64,000 nt of DNA. Origin: Chryseobacterium panacisoli (GTDB lineage: Bacteria; Bacteroidota; Bacteroidia; Flavobacteriales; Weeksellaceae). The notes below the pieces were generated by a model. That model saw only the letters and a list, made by a program, of their open reading frames with translations, searched no databases and had not been told where the DNA came from. Shown piece after piece: positions 21,355 to 30,100 of this stretch. Numbering within the stretch: the stretch's first letter is position 1; each line of letters starts with the position of its first letter. Location: positions 1,240,001 to 1,304,000 of the forward strand of contig NZ_VTRU01000001.1 in assembly GCF_008274625.1 (NCBI RefSeq). The letters run 5' to 3'. Position numbers and translations under genes: made by a program.

Positions 21355-22638
21355 ATGAATAAACACATGAAAAGAAGATTGTTATTTGGTGAACGTATGT
21401 TATTGGGGGACGGAACAGAACCTTTTAATGCAGTCATCCCGTTCAGACTGAGAGGTACTTTTATTTTAAAAGATATCCAGCAGGCTCTGGCTCAAATTCA
21501 AAATAAACATCCATGGCTGAGAGCACTGATCAGCCATGATGAAAAAAATATCCCGTGGTTCAACGTTCCGGAAAAAGCCATTTCTATTCCTGTAAGAATC
21601 ATCACCCGACAGAGTGAAGATCAATGGCAGGAAGAATCCAGAAGAGAATGGAACACTCCATTTAATTATGAAAAATTGCCTCTGATCCGGTTTATCTGGA
21701 TCAAAGGGGAAAATGTTTCTGATATGCTGTTTGTCTTCCACCACTGTTTATGTGATGGAGGTTCAGCCATGTCTTTCCTGAATGAATTTCTGAAAGTACT
21801 AGATAATCCGGCTGCTGAAATCGGGACAGAAAATCCGATTCTGGGAATACAGGATGTAGTTCCTGCCCATATTCTGAACAGCCGCAGACAGAAACTGAAA
21901 GCTAAGTTTATAGGAAGACTGGCGGCTACTGCCATCAAATGGATTCCTGTAGGCAAAAAGACTGTAGAAAGACAGAATGACTACCTGATCAACTGGAAAC
22001 TGGATGAAACCGTAAGCAAAGAATTAATCGCTTACTGCAAATCTCAGAAAGTGACCGTGAATACCTTTTTAAGTGCCGCGGTATTGCAGGCATTTAAAAA
22101 AGTAAGGGCTGAAAAATCTTTCAATAAGGTTTCCTGTCCCGTAGATATCAGACGTTTTGCCAATCAGATCAAAGAAGATCATATTTTCGCTTTCGGACTG
22201 ATGATTGTGGTTTCCTCTTATGAAAAGCTAAGCTTTGAGGACAACCTCCGCGCCATGCAGAAATCTGTAGAACAAAAGACCTCAAAACTGAACCCTTACA
22301 TTACGATGATGGTCATGGAATCCGGACATGATGCGCTGAATAGTTTCACAAAATTGTTGAAGAACGGAAAATCATCCAACGACTGTATGTTTTCCAATCT
22401 GGGACGTATTCAGATTCCTCATGAGTATAAAGAATTTACCGTTGAGACGATCTTCAGCCCATCAGTGATTGGTCCGTTAGGGAATACCACTACCCTCGTG
22501 GTTTCTACCTACCGTGGAAAAATGGATTTTTCATTCATGGGAAGCGAAGGCTATTTACCCTATACAGAAGCATTGTCTATCCGTGATGAGGTTATGCAGA
22601 CCATTTATTCACAAATTAAACAGACCGCAATATCATGA
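21355..22638 (+). CDS. Condensation-domain/PapA-like acyltransferase 1
   Basis: The 427-residue protein has the acyltransferase signature HHxxxDG as His129-His130-CLC-Asp134-Gly135, where the second His is the expected general base. It also has a C-terminal structural region (SNLGRI) typical of the CoA-dependent acyltransferase and NRPS condensation fold. PapA/WS-DGAT relatives move acyl groups from ACP or CoA to hydroxyls. It starts four bases after the glycosyltransferase stop and overlaps the second acyltransferase by four bases. The likely job is acylation of the glycosylated product. ATG 21367 is an alternative start. Confidence 0.8.
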   Translation: MNKHMKRRLLFGERMLLGDGTEPFNAVIPFRLRGTFILKDIQQALAQIQNKHPWLRALISHDEKNIPWFNVPEKAISIPVRIITRQSEDQWQEESRREWNTPFNYEKLPLIRFIWIKGENVSDMLFVFHHCLCDGGSAMSFLNEFLKVLDNPAAEIGTENPILGIQDVVPAHILNSRRQKLKAKFIGRLAATAIKWIPVGKKTVERQNDYLINWKLDETVSKELIAYCKSQKVTVNTFLSAAVLQAFKKVRAEKSFNKVSCPVDIRRFANQIKEDHIFAFGLMIVVSSYEKLSFEDNLRAMQKSVEQKTSKLNPYITMMVMESGHDALNSFTKLLKNGKSSNDCMFSNLGRIQIPHEYKEFTVETIFSPSVIGPLGNTTTLVVSTYRGKMDFSFMGSEGYLPYTEALSIRDEVMQTIYSQIKQTAIS

Positions 22639-23888
22639 TCAAAAGACCTTTAATGATGGTGGAAAGGATCATGTATGTAGATCCGGAAACGCCTTTAAAC
22701 TGTGTGTATACCGCAAAAATCAACGGACAGATTTCTGAAGAGACTTTTAAAACAGCTTTAATCAAAATCCAGCAGAAACATCCGATGCTGAGAGCTATCG
22801 TTGATCATACCGTCGGACGGTATCCTTTTTTTATGGGACAGAGAGATATTGAACCTATTCCTCTACGCATTGTAGAACGAAAGACAGACGATGACTGGTT
22901 CAAAGAATCCGAAAAAGCATGGTTCCAACTTTTTGATCAACCCAAAAAGCCTCTGGCAGAAGTAGTATGGGTGAAGGGACAGGATCATTCCGAAATCCTC
23001 TGGATCATGCCTCACTGCATTTCAGACGGAACTACCGGAGTGACCTTAATGCGTGAGCTTTTGAGTTTGCTGGACAATCCTTATTCTCCATTAATTCCTT
23101 ATGTTGCTTTTGAATCTGTAGATGATTTTCTGCCTTCGGATTTTAATACGGGAATCAAAAAATACAAAGCCGGTCTTTATCTGCTGTTCGCCAGAATATT
23201 CTTTTCTATCCAGCGAAAAAGTAAAAAGAGAAACCTTGGAAAAAGCTATGCGATTCACTGGCAAATGACCCCGGAGGATACAAAATTGATTACTGAGAAA
23301 TGTAAAGCCAACGGAATCTCCGTCCATGCTTTGCTGTGTTCTTCCGTAATGCAGGCCTTCCGTGATATTCAGGGAGACCGTGCCAAAGGTAAGGTGATCA
23401 GTCCAGTGGATGTACGCCATTTTATTCCGGAGATCAAGGAAGATCATTTGTTCGCCTTCGCCCCAACCGTAGAGCTTTCCATCAAAAAAGACAGCAAGGA
23501 TGTTCTGGGGAATGCCAAACAGATCAAAAGAGACCTTATTGAGAAAATCAGCAAGCTGGAAGCCCGTGAACTCCTGTGGATGGGAGAACGTATGCACCCT
23601 ATTGTAGGACGCATGATCAATATGCTGAAATCCAGTGAAGGCGGGCATGATGTGACCTTATCCAATATGGGAAAGGTGAATATCCCGAATGATTATAAAA
23701 ACTTCAACCTGGAAACCGTATTCAGTCCTACCGTGGCTTTCCCATGGCTGAACTCCAATACCTTAGTCGCCAGTACGTACAACCAGCAGATGAACTTCGC
23801 CTTCATGTCCAATGAAAACTTTCTTCCGAAAGAGGAAGCCCATCTGATAAAAGATAAAGCCATTGAGCTATTGACCACCTCCCTATGA
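22635..23888 (+). CDS. Condensation-domain/PapA-like acyltransferase 2
   Basis: This 417-residue paralogue of the preceding gene is joined to it by an ATGA overlap. The motif reads PHCISDG, so the first His of HHxxxDG is Pro while the catalytic second His127 and Asp131-Gly remain. SNMGKVNIP matches the SNLGRI region of the partner. Two diverged acyltransferases in a row suggest two acylation steps or two acyl donors. No carrier domain is fused, so this is a stand-alone acyltransferase and not an NRPS module. Confidence 0.8.
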   Translation: MIKRPLMMVERIMYVDPETPLNCVYTAKINGQISEETFKTALIKIQQKHPMLRAIVDHTVGRYPFFMGQRDIEPIPLRIVERKTDDDWFKESEKAWFQLFDQPKKPLAEVVWVKGQDHSEILWIMPHCISDGTTGVTLMRELLSLLDNPYSPLIPYVAFESVDDFLPSDFNTGIKKYKAGLYLLFARIFFSIQRKSKKRNLGKSYAIHWQMTPEDTKLITEKCKANGISVHALLCSSVMQAFRDIQGDRAKGKVISPVDVRHFIPEIKEDHLFAFAPTVELSIKKDSKDVLGNAKQIKRDLIEKISKLEARELLWMGERMHPIVGRMINMLKSSEGGHDVTLSNMGKVNIPNDYKNFNLETVFSPTVAFPWLNSNTLVASTYNQQMNFAFMSNENFLPKEEAHLIKDKAIELLTTSL

Positions 23889-24436
23889 AATTGAAAATAA
23901 AGCCTCCAAAGCCAAAACCCATCAAAAAAACCACCCTGAAACGCTTTCTCATCAAGCGCACAATTTACTATGTCCTCCCGAATGTATTTTTTAATTTCAT
24001 TATTGCGTATGCCAGCTTCAAAGAGTTAGGCTACACCCATTTTTTCTCAGGAACTCAAAACCTGGCCCGTCTTACCCTCCCGATGGCTATTTTCCTTCCG
24101 GTAGTCCTTACCATTGATATCATCAAAAGAGTAACGGATGCCGCCAACCAGGAAGCCATAGAGTTTACCGTAGACGAACAGCTGAATATTAAAAAGCTCA
24201 TGACCAAGCTCAGCATCTTACATGGCCTGATTACAGGTTCATTAGTACTCTCCCTGCTCTTTATAGGACAGTATAATTTCTCAAAGGATTATAAGCTGGA
24301 TGCTACGGCGATGGCTATTGTTGTGGGTGTTTTAGCCGGGATTTTGTCTGTGATTTTTGTGTATCTGCCGGTTTGGAGATTAAGGAGATGGATGTGTAGG
24401 AGAACGCAGGCTGTGGCTGTGGATTTAAATTCATAA
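23885..24436 (+). CDS. Small multi-pass membrane protein of the PKS operon
   Basis: The 183-residue protein has a strongly basic, Pro/Lys-rich N-terminus followed by four probable membrane segments (about 29-47, 60-80, 110-132 and 140-162). It is the last gene of the operon and is coupled to the preceding acyltransferase by an ATGA overlap. I do not recognise a family. By position it might anchor the biosynthetic proteins at the inner membrane or help move the product, but nothing in the sequence proves this. Confidence 0.65.
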   Translation: MKLKIKPPKPKPIKKTTLKRFLIKRTIYYVLPNVFFNFIIAYASFKELGYTHFFSGTQNLARLTLPMAIFLPVVLTIDIIKRVTDAANQEAIEFTVDEQLNIKKLMTKLSILHGLITGSLVLSLLFIGQYNFSKDYKLDATAMAIVVGVLAGILSVIFVYLPVWRLRRWMCRRTQAVAVDLNS

Positions 24437-24463
24437 TTTAGTTTGATATACCCTTTAATTAAT

Positions 24464-24517
24464 GATGTTTCATATCCTTGATAGTATCATATGATACTAT
24501 CAAGGATATGAAACATC
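24464..24517. repeat. Perfect 54-base palindrome
   Basis: Two 27-base arms are exact reverse complements with no spacer, centred between 24490 and 24491 on CATATG. It lies 28 bases after the PKS operon and about 200 bases before hsdR. As RNA it would fold into a long hairpin in either direction, so it may end transcription, but there is no T-run. It could also be a binding site or a mobile-element end. Confidence 0.8.
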
Positions 24518-24680
24518 CCTATACCATTACAGACACCATTTTATTTTCAGTGGCTTCTAATTATTTACAAATTAAAATTCTATAAAAAACGACTTATAAG
24601 CTTCAAATAATAAGCCTATTATAGTTAAAAAGAGATAAAAAACGATCTCACCGACAGTAAATTCTTCTATAAAATTAATG

Positions 24681-24688
24681 TATATTTG
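24681..24688 (+). promoter_or_regulatory. Putative -7 box of the restriction-modification operon
   Basis: TATATTTG matches TAnnTTTG exactly, 32 bases before the hsdR start. I see no clear TTG at the -33 position. Confidence 0.4.
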
Positions 24689-24719
24689 AGGTTTAAACTA
24701 TTATTATCATTCAATAATA

Positions 24720-27700
24720 ATGACACGAGAAAACCACATAGAAGAAAGTTTAATTAATAAACTTTCTGATTTAAAATATACCTATAGAGCTGATATTCGT
24801 GATAAGATTAACTTAGAGAAAAACTTTCGTGAGAAATTTGAAGCTTTAAACCGTGTTAGGCTTAGTGACGCAGAATTTGCAAGATTAAGAGATGAGATTG
24901 TAAATCCTGATGTCTTTGCTGCCTCCAAACTGTTACGGGAACAGCAATATTTCCAACGTGAAGATGGAACCCCACTCCATTACACATTAGTGAATATTAA
25001 GGATTGGTGCAAAAATGAATTTGAAGTAATCAATCAGCTGAGAATGGATACCGATAATAGTAATCATCGATATGATGTCATTATTCTGATTAATGGTATT
25101 CCTGTAGTTCAGATTGAATTGAAAACTCTGGATATTACTCCAAGAAAAGCAATGCAGCAAATTGTGGATTATAAAAATGATCCAGGAAACGGCTATACCA
25201 ATTCTCTGCTTTGTTTTATGCAACTATTCATTGTCAGTAATAAAACCAATACTTATTATTTTTCGAATAATAGAAATCAGCATTTTGCATTTAATGCGGA
25301 TGAACAGTTTCTTCCTGTTTATCAATTTGCTGATGAAAATAATAAAAAGATCACCCACTTAGATGATTTTTCTGATAAGTTTTTATCTAAATGTACACTG
25401 GGTGAAATGATTAGTAAATATATGGTGTTGGTAGAAAGCGAACAAAAGCTTTTAGTAATGCGTCCTTATCAGATTTATGCTGTAAAAGCTATTGTAAACT
25501 GCATTGAGCAAAACCGAGGTAATGGCTACATTTGGCATACAACAGGAAGTGGAAAAACGCTTACATCATTTAAAGCCTCTACTCTTCTTAAGGATAATCC
25601 AGATGTAGAAAAATGTTTATTTGTAGTCGACAGAAAGGATCTTGACCGCCAGACTCGTGAAGAGTTTAATAAATTTCAAGAAGGTAGTGTTGAAGAAAAT
25701 ACCAATACAGAAACTTTAGTAAGAAGATTACTATCGAATGATTATTCTGACAAAGTAATTGTAACCACAATTCAAAAATTAGGTCTGGCACTTGATGGAA
25801 ATTTCAGAAAAGAAAACGGGCAAACTTATAAAGAGCGATTAGAACCCTTAAAAAATAAAAGAATTGTTTTTATTTTTGATGAGTGTCACCGCTCTCAATT
25901 TGGCGACAATCATAAAGCCATTAAGGAGTTTTTCCCAAATGCACAGTTATTTGGATTTACAGGAACACCAATTTTCGATGACAACTCCACTTATAAAAAA
26001 GTAGATGGTGAATTAGCTTCCTATAAAACAACTGAAGATATTTTTCAGAAACTTTTGCATCCTTACACCATTACCAATGCAATAGAAGACAGAAATGTAT
26101 TACGTTTTCATATTGATTTTTACAAAGGACAAGGAACTGTAAATGCCAAACCTGGAGAAGCTATTGCTCAACAGGCTGTTGCAGAAGCTATTTTGGAAAA
26201 ACATGATGCTGCAACACATTACAAAAGATTTAATGCTATTCTTGCGACATCTTCTATTAATAATGCAATTGAATATTATAATATATTTAAAACATTACAG
26301 GAAAAGAAAAAAACCGAAAACCCTGATTATATTCCGTTGAATATTGTCTGTGTTTTTTCACCACCAGCTCAATTAATTGCAAAAAGTGGAGATCAACAAA
26401 GCCAAAAAAATGCTGCAGATGTAAAACAACTACAGGAAGATCTGGAACAGGAAAAAGCCGATAATCAGATAAATCCTGAAGAAAAGAAAAAAGCTTTGAT
26501 GAGCATTATTTCCGATTATAATAGGCAATATGGTACTAATCACACCATTAATGAATTTGACAGCTATTATCAAAATGTACAGACACGTATAAAAGATCAT
26601 AAATATAGTAATAAAGACTATCCACATAAAAACAAAATTGATATTATTATTGTGGTAGATATGCTCCTTACAGGATTTGATTCCAAGTATCTTAATACAT
26701 TATATGTTGATAAAAATCTGAGATATCATAGCCTAATACAAGCTTTTTCGAGAACAAACAGAGTCTTGAATGATACCAAACCATATGGTAACATTTTAGA
26801 TTTCCGTTCACAACAACAGCAAGTTAATCAAGCAATCGAACTTTTCTCAGGAGAAGGCAATGAAAGTAAATCAAGAGAGATCTGGTTGGTAGATCCTGCC
26901 CCTGTTATCATAGAAAAATATCAAAAAGCTGTAGAAGCAATGGGGATTTTTATGGAAAGCCAAAACCTTGTGAATGAACCGCAAGAAGTATATAATTTAA
27001 AAGGTGATACTGCACGTATTAATTTCATAAAAAATTTCAAAGAAGTACAGCGATTGAGAACACAACTCGATCAGTATACAGACTTAGATACGGAGCAGAA
27101 AGAAATAATTAAAACAATCTTACCTGAAGATACTTTACGTTCTTATCGCGCTTCTTATCTGGAAACGGCTAGACAGCTAAGAGAAATACAGCAAAAAGAA
27201 GGTGAAAATGCTCCTTTAGGAATTCAGCAGTTAGATTTTGAATTTGTTCTATTTGCTTCTGCATTGATAGATTACGATTATATCATGGGATTAATCGCTG
27301 ATAATACGGATCCGAAATCTAAAAAGCAGAAAATGACCAAAGAGCAATTGATAAAATTGCTAAGCTCCAGCTCAAACTTAATGGATGAAAAAGAAGATTT
27401 GACTGACTATATTAACGGATTAGACTGGGGGCAAGGACAAGATGAAAAGCAATTAAAGCAAGGCTACGAAACTTTTAAGGTAGAAAAGAATGCTAAAGAA
27501 CTTGCCACCATTGCTCATAAACATGGTTTAGAAACAACATCTTTAAAAATATTTACAGATGATATTATAAACCGAATGATTTTTGATGGTGAAAAACTAA
27601 CGGATCTTTTAGAGCCATTAGAATTAAGCTGGAAACAACGTCGTGTAAAAGAATTAGCATTAATGGAAGACCTTATCCCACAATTAAAAAAATTAGCCCA

Positions 27701-27737
27701 AGAACGAGAAATATCAGGATTAACAGCATATGAATAA
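24720..27737 (+). CDS. hsdR: Type I restriction enzyme, R subunit
   Basis: This is the ATP-dependent DNA translocase and nuclease of the type I complex. The 1005 residues begin with a PD-(D/E)xK nuclease domain: Asp in RYDVI and the ELKT motif near residues 118-138. The SF2 helicase motor follows, with Walker A HTTGSGKT near 280, the DECH box (IFDECHRSQFG) near 385, GFTGTP, and the late motif QAFSRTNR near 675. The long helical C-terminus would contact the M/S core. It overlaps hsdS by 8 bases. All expected motifs are intact. Confidence 0.93.
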   Translation: MTRENHIEESLINKLSDLKYTYRADIRDKINLEKNFREKFEALNRVRLSDAEFARLRDEIVNPDVFAASKLLREQQYFQREDGTPLHYTLVNIKDWCKNEFEVINQLRMDTDNSNHRYDVIILINGIPVVQIELKTLDITPRKAMQQIVDYKNDPGNGYTNSLLCFMQLFIVSNKTNTYYFSNNRNQHFAFNADEQFLPVYQFADENNKKITHLDDFSDKFLSKCTLGEMISKYMVLVESEQKLLVMRPYQIYAVKAIVNCIEQNRGNGYIWHTTGSGKTLTSFKASTLLKDNPDVEKCLFVVDRKDLDRQTREEFNKFQEGSVEENTNTETLVRRLLSNDYSDKVIVTTIQKLGLALDGNFRKENGQTYKERLEPLKNKRIVFIFDECHRSQFGDNHKAIKEFFPNAQLFGFTGTPIFDDNSTYKKVDGELASYKTTEDIFQKLLHPYTITNAIEDRNVLRFHIDFYKGQGTVNAKPGEAIAQQAVAEAILEKHDAATHYKRFNAILATSSINNAIEYYNIFKTLQEKKKTENPDYIPLNIVCVFSPPAQLIAKSGDQQSQKNAADVKQLQEDLEQEKADNQINPEEKKKALMSIISDYNRQYGTNHTINEFDSYYQNVQTRIKDHKYSNKDYPHKNKIDIIIVVDMLLTGFDSKYLNTLYVDKNLRYHSLIQAFSRTNRVLNDTKPYGNILDFRSQQQQVNQAIELFSGEGNESKSREIWLVDPAPVIIEKYQKAVEAMGIFMESQNLVNEPQEVYNLKGDTARINFIKNFKEVQRLRTQLDQYTDLDTEQKEIIKTILPEDTLRSYRASYLETARQLREIQQKEGENAPLGIQQLDFEFVLFASALIDYDYIMGLIADNTDPKSKKQKMTKEQLIKLLSSSSNLMDEKEDLTDYINGLDWGQGQDEKQLKQGYETFKVEKNAKELATIAHKHGLETTSLKIFTDDIINRMIFDGEKLTDLLEPLELSWKQRRVKELALMEDLIPQLKKLAQEREISGLTAYE

Positions 27738-28950
27738 GACAAAAAATAAATTGGTGCCGGAATTGCGATTTCCTGAATTTAAAGATGATGCTGAATGGGA
27801 AGAGAAATCTATTGGGATGATTTGTAAAATAACAAATGGAAAATCAAATGCCCAAGACCATATAGATAATGGAAAGTATCCATTATTTGACCGCTCTGAA
27901 GTAATAAAAGAATCCAATAATTTTATTTTTGATTGTGAAGCAGTAATCATTCCTGGAGAAGGTATGAGGTTTATCCCTAAATATTATAAAGGGAAATTTG
28001 ATTTACATCAACGGGCATATGCTTTGAAGGACTTTTCATCTAATGGTTTGTTTATTTATTACCTAATGCTGAATAATAGTAATCTTTTATCTCAAAAAGC
28101 AGTACAATCAACAGTACTTTCTCTTAGACTTCCGATACTCCAAGAGTTCCCTATTCAAATTCCCCAAAAAAAACAAGAACAAAAAAAAATAGCAGATTTT
28201 TTATCTTCTTTAGACGAAATACTTACTCTACATAAAGATAAATTAGATGCCCTTAAAAATCATAAAAAAGGATTATTACAAAATCTCTTTCCAAAAGAAG
28301 GAAGAAAAATCCCAGAATTAAGGTTTAAAGAATTTAAAAATGATTGGCAAGAGATAAAATTAGGACAAGTTTGTACATACTTTAAAGGTTTTGCTTTTCA
28401 ATCGAAAGAATATACCTCCAATGGTAGAAGAATAGTGAGAGTTTCAGATATGGGATTTGATTATATTAAAGATGAAACTAATGCTATTTATATAGATGAG
28501 AATAAAGTAGAACTCTATAAGAGATGGGAGTTAAAAAAAAATGATCTTATAATAACTACGGTAGGATCTAAACCTCCAGTTTATGATTCATTAGTTGGTA
28601 GGACAATAGTTGTAAAATCAAAAGATGAAAATTCACTATTAAATCAAAACTCCGTTTGTTTAAGAGCAAATGAATTAATTGAACAAAAGTTTTTAAATTC
28701 TTTATTTAAGAGAAATATTTACATTGCATTTATTGAATCTATTATTCGAGGAAACGCTAATCAGGGTTCCATTGCGTTAGTAGATTTATTTGAATATAAA
28801 TTTTTCCTACCTGAACTAAAAGAACAAGAAAAAATAGCTGAATGCCTATCAGCTGTAGATAATTTAATTACTTCGCAAACCAACAAAATAGAACAACTAA
28901 AAGACCATAAAAAAGGATTAATGCAAAGGTTATTTCCTAAAATAGTATAA
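27730..28950 (+). CDS. hsdS: Type I restriction enzyme, S (specificity) subunit
   Basis: This subunit sets the DNA target of the HsdR2M2S complex. The 406 residues have the usual two-fold layout. Each target-recognition domain begins with a similar phrase (ELRFPEFKDD and ELRFKEFKND). Each ends in a conserved helical segment (LDALKNHKKGLLQNLFP near 175-192 and IEQLKDHKKGLMQRLFP at the C-terminus), forming an internal direct repeat. The recognition domains themselves differ, so the target should be an asymmetric bipartite site. The target bases cannot be read from the sequence. Confidence 0.93.
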   Translation: MNKTKNKLVPELRFPEFKDDAEWEEKSIGMICKITNGKSNAQDHIDNGKYPLFDRSEVIKESNNFIFDCEAVIIPGEGMRFIPKYYKGKFDLHQRAYALKDFSSNGLFIYYLMLNNSNLLSQKAVQSTVLSLRLPILQEFPIQIPQKKQEQKKIADFLSSLDEILTLHKDKLDALKNHKKGLLQNLFPKEGRKIPELRFKEFKNDWQEIKLGQVCTYFKGFAFQSKEYTSNGRRIVRVSDMGFDYIKDETNAIYIDENKVELYKRWELKKNDLIITTVGSKPPVYDSLVGRTIVVKSKDENSLLNQNSVCLRANELIEQKFLNSLFKRNIYIAFIESIIRGNANQGSIALVDLFEYKFFLPELKEQEKIAECLSAVDNLITSQTNKIEQLKDHKKGLMQRLFPKIV

Positions 28951-28951
28951 T

Positions 28952-30100
28952 ATGAGTAATCAGCCCAATACAGTCCATTTTCCGGATATGCAAAGATTGG
29001 TTACTCGTTTAAGAGATGACCTAAATAATCATTTTTTTGTTTTACTATATGCTTATAATGGAACAGGTAAAACAAGAATATCAATGGCTTTTAAAGAATA
29101 TGCTAAAACAAGAAAAAAAAATCCAGGTTCAGATACTTTATATTTTAATGCTTTTACAGAAGATCTATTTTCTTGGGATAATGATTTAGCTAATGATACA
29201 GAAAGAGTTTTAAAAATAAATGCTTCATCTAATTTCTTTAATGGATTCAAGGAGTTAGCTTTGGAGGAAAAAATATTTGCTTATTTAGAACGATATGCTG
29301 AGTTTGATTTTAGAATTGATTACGATGAATTTAAAGTCATTTTCAGTAAAACAATAAAAAATCCAAATTATACACCTGGTTCAGAAGAACCCGAAACAAT
29401 TTTACAAGATCATATAAAGGTTTCCAGAGGAGAAGAAAATATATTTATTTGGTGTGTTTTCTTATCTATCTGTGAATTGGTTATTGAGAATTCAGAAGCT
29501 TATGAATGGGTGCAATTTGTTTATATTGATGATCCCATTTCCTCTTTAGATGATAATAATTCTATTGCTGTGGCAAGTGATCTGGCTCAATTATTAAAGA
29601 AAGGAAAAGACCGTATAAAAACAATAATATCATCTCACCATGCTTTATTTTTCAATGTAATGTATAATGAGTTGAAACAACTTAAATGCAAACGTTATTT
29701 TTTACATAAAGATGGTTTAAATGGTCATACATTAAGACCAACCGAAGATACCCCATTTTTCCATCATGTAGCTATATTAAGTGAGCTTAAAAAAGTAAGA
29801 GATTCGGGTAATATCAGTACCTATCATTTCAATATGCTTCGTAGCACTTTAGAAAAAACAGCTACTTTTTTTGGACTTGATGACTTTTCAAAATGTATCC
29901 ATGGAATTGAAGACGATGTCCTCTATAGTCGGGCGTTAAACTTATTAAGTCATGGCAAATATTCCATATATGAACCAGTAGAAATGGGACAAGACAGTAA
30001 AGAACTGTTTATAAAAATTTTAGATGCTTTTCTGGGAAAATACAAGTTTGAATTACCAGAATTGCTTATTGAACAAACTACAAACGCAAGTCAAGAATGA
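28952..30100 (+). CDS. prrC: PrrC-like anticodon nuclease linked to the type I system
   Basis: The 382-residue protein is close in length to E. coli PrrC (about 396). It has an ABC-type NTPase core with Walker A AYNGTGKT (Lys40) and a Walker B and D-loop segment YIDDPISSLDD at about 191-201, followed by SSHHALFFN. The C-terminal part keeps the nuclease pattern of PrrC (Arg320, Glu324, His356): Arg297-STL-Glu301 and His334 in LSHGKYS. PrrC is held silent by an associated type I enzyme and cleaves tRNA anticodon loops when a phage disables restriction. The gene starts two bases after hsdS and overlaps hsdM by ATGA, so it is made in step with the complex. Its tRNA target is unknown. Confidence 0.8.
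   Translation: MSNQPNTVHFPDMQRLVTRLRDDLNNHFFVLLYAYNGTGKTRISMAFKEYAKTRKKNPGSDTLYFNAFTEDLFSWDNDLANDTERVLKINASSNFFNGFKELALEEKIFAYLERYAEFDFRIDYDEFKVIFSKTIKNPNYTPGSEEPETILQDHIKVSRGEENIFIWCVFLSICELVIENSEAYEWVQFVYIDDPISSLDDNNSIAVASDLAQLLKKGKDRIKTIISSHHALFFNVMYNELKQLKCKRYFLHKDGLNGHTLRPTEDTPFFHHVAILSELKKVRDSGNISTYHFNMLRSTLEKTATFFGLDDFSKCIHGIEDDVLYSRALNLLSHGKYSIYEPVEMGQDSKELFIKILDAFLGKYKFELPELLIEQTTNASQE

Noticed and set aside
23091-23648. 185-codon minus-strand open frame
   Set aside because: It lies fully inside the second acyltransferase gene, which has clear family motifs. The reverse frame reads His/Phe-rich text with no family pattern.
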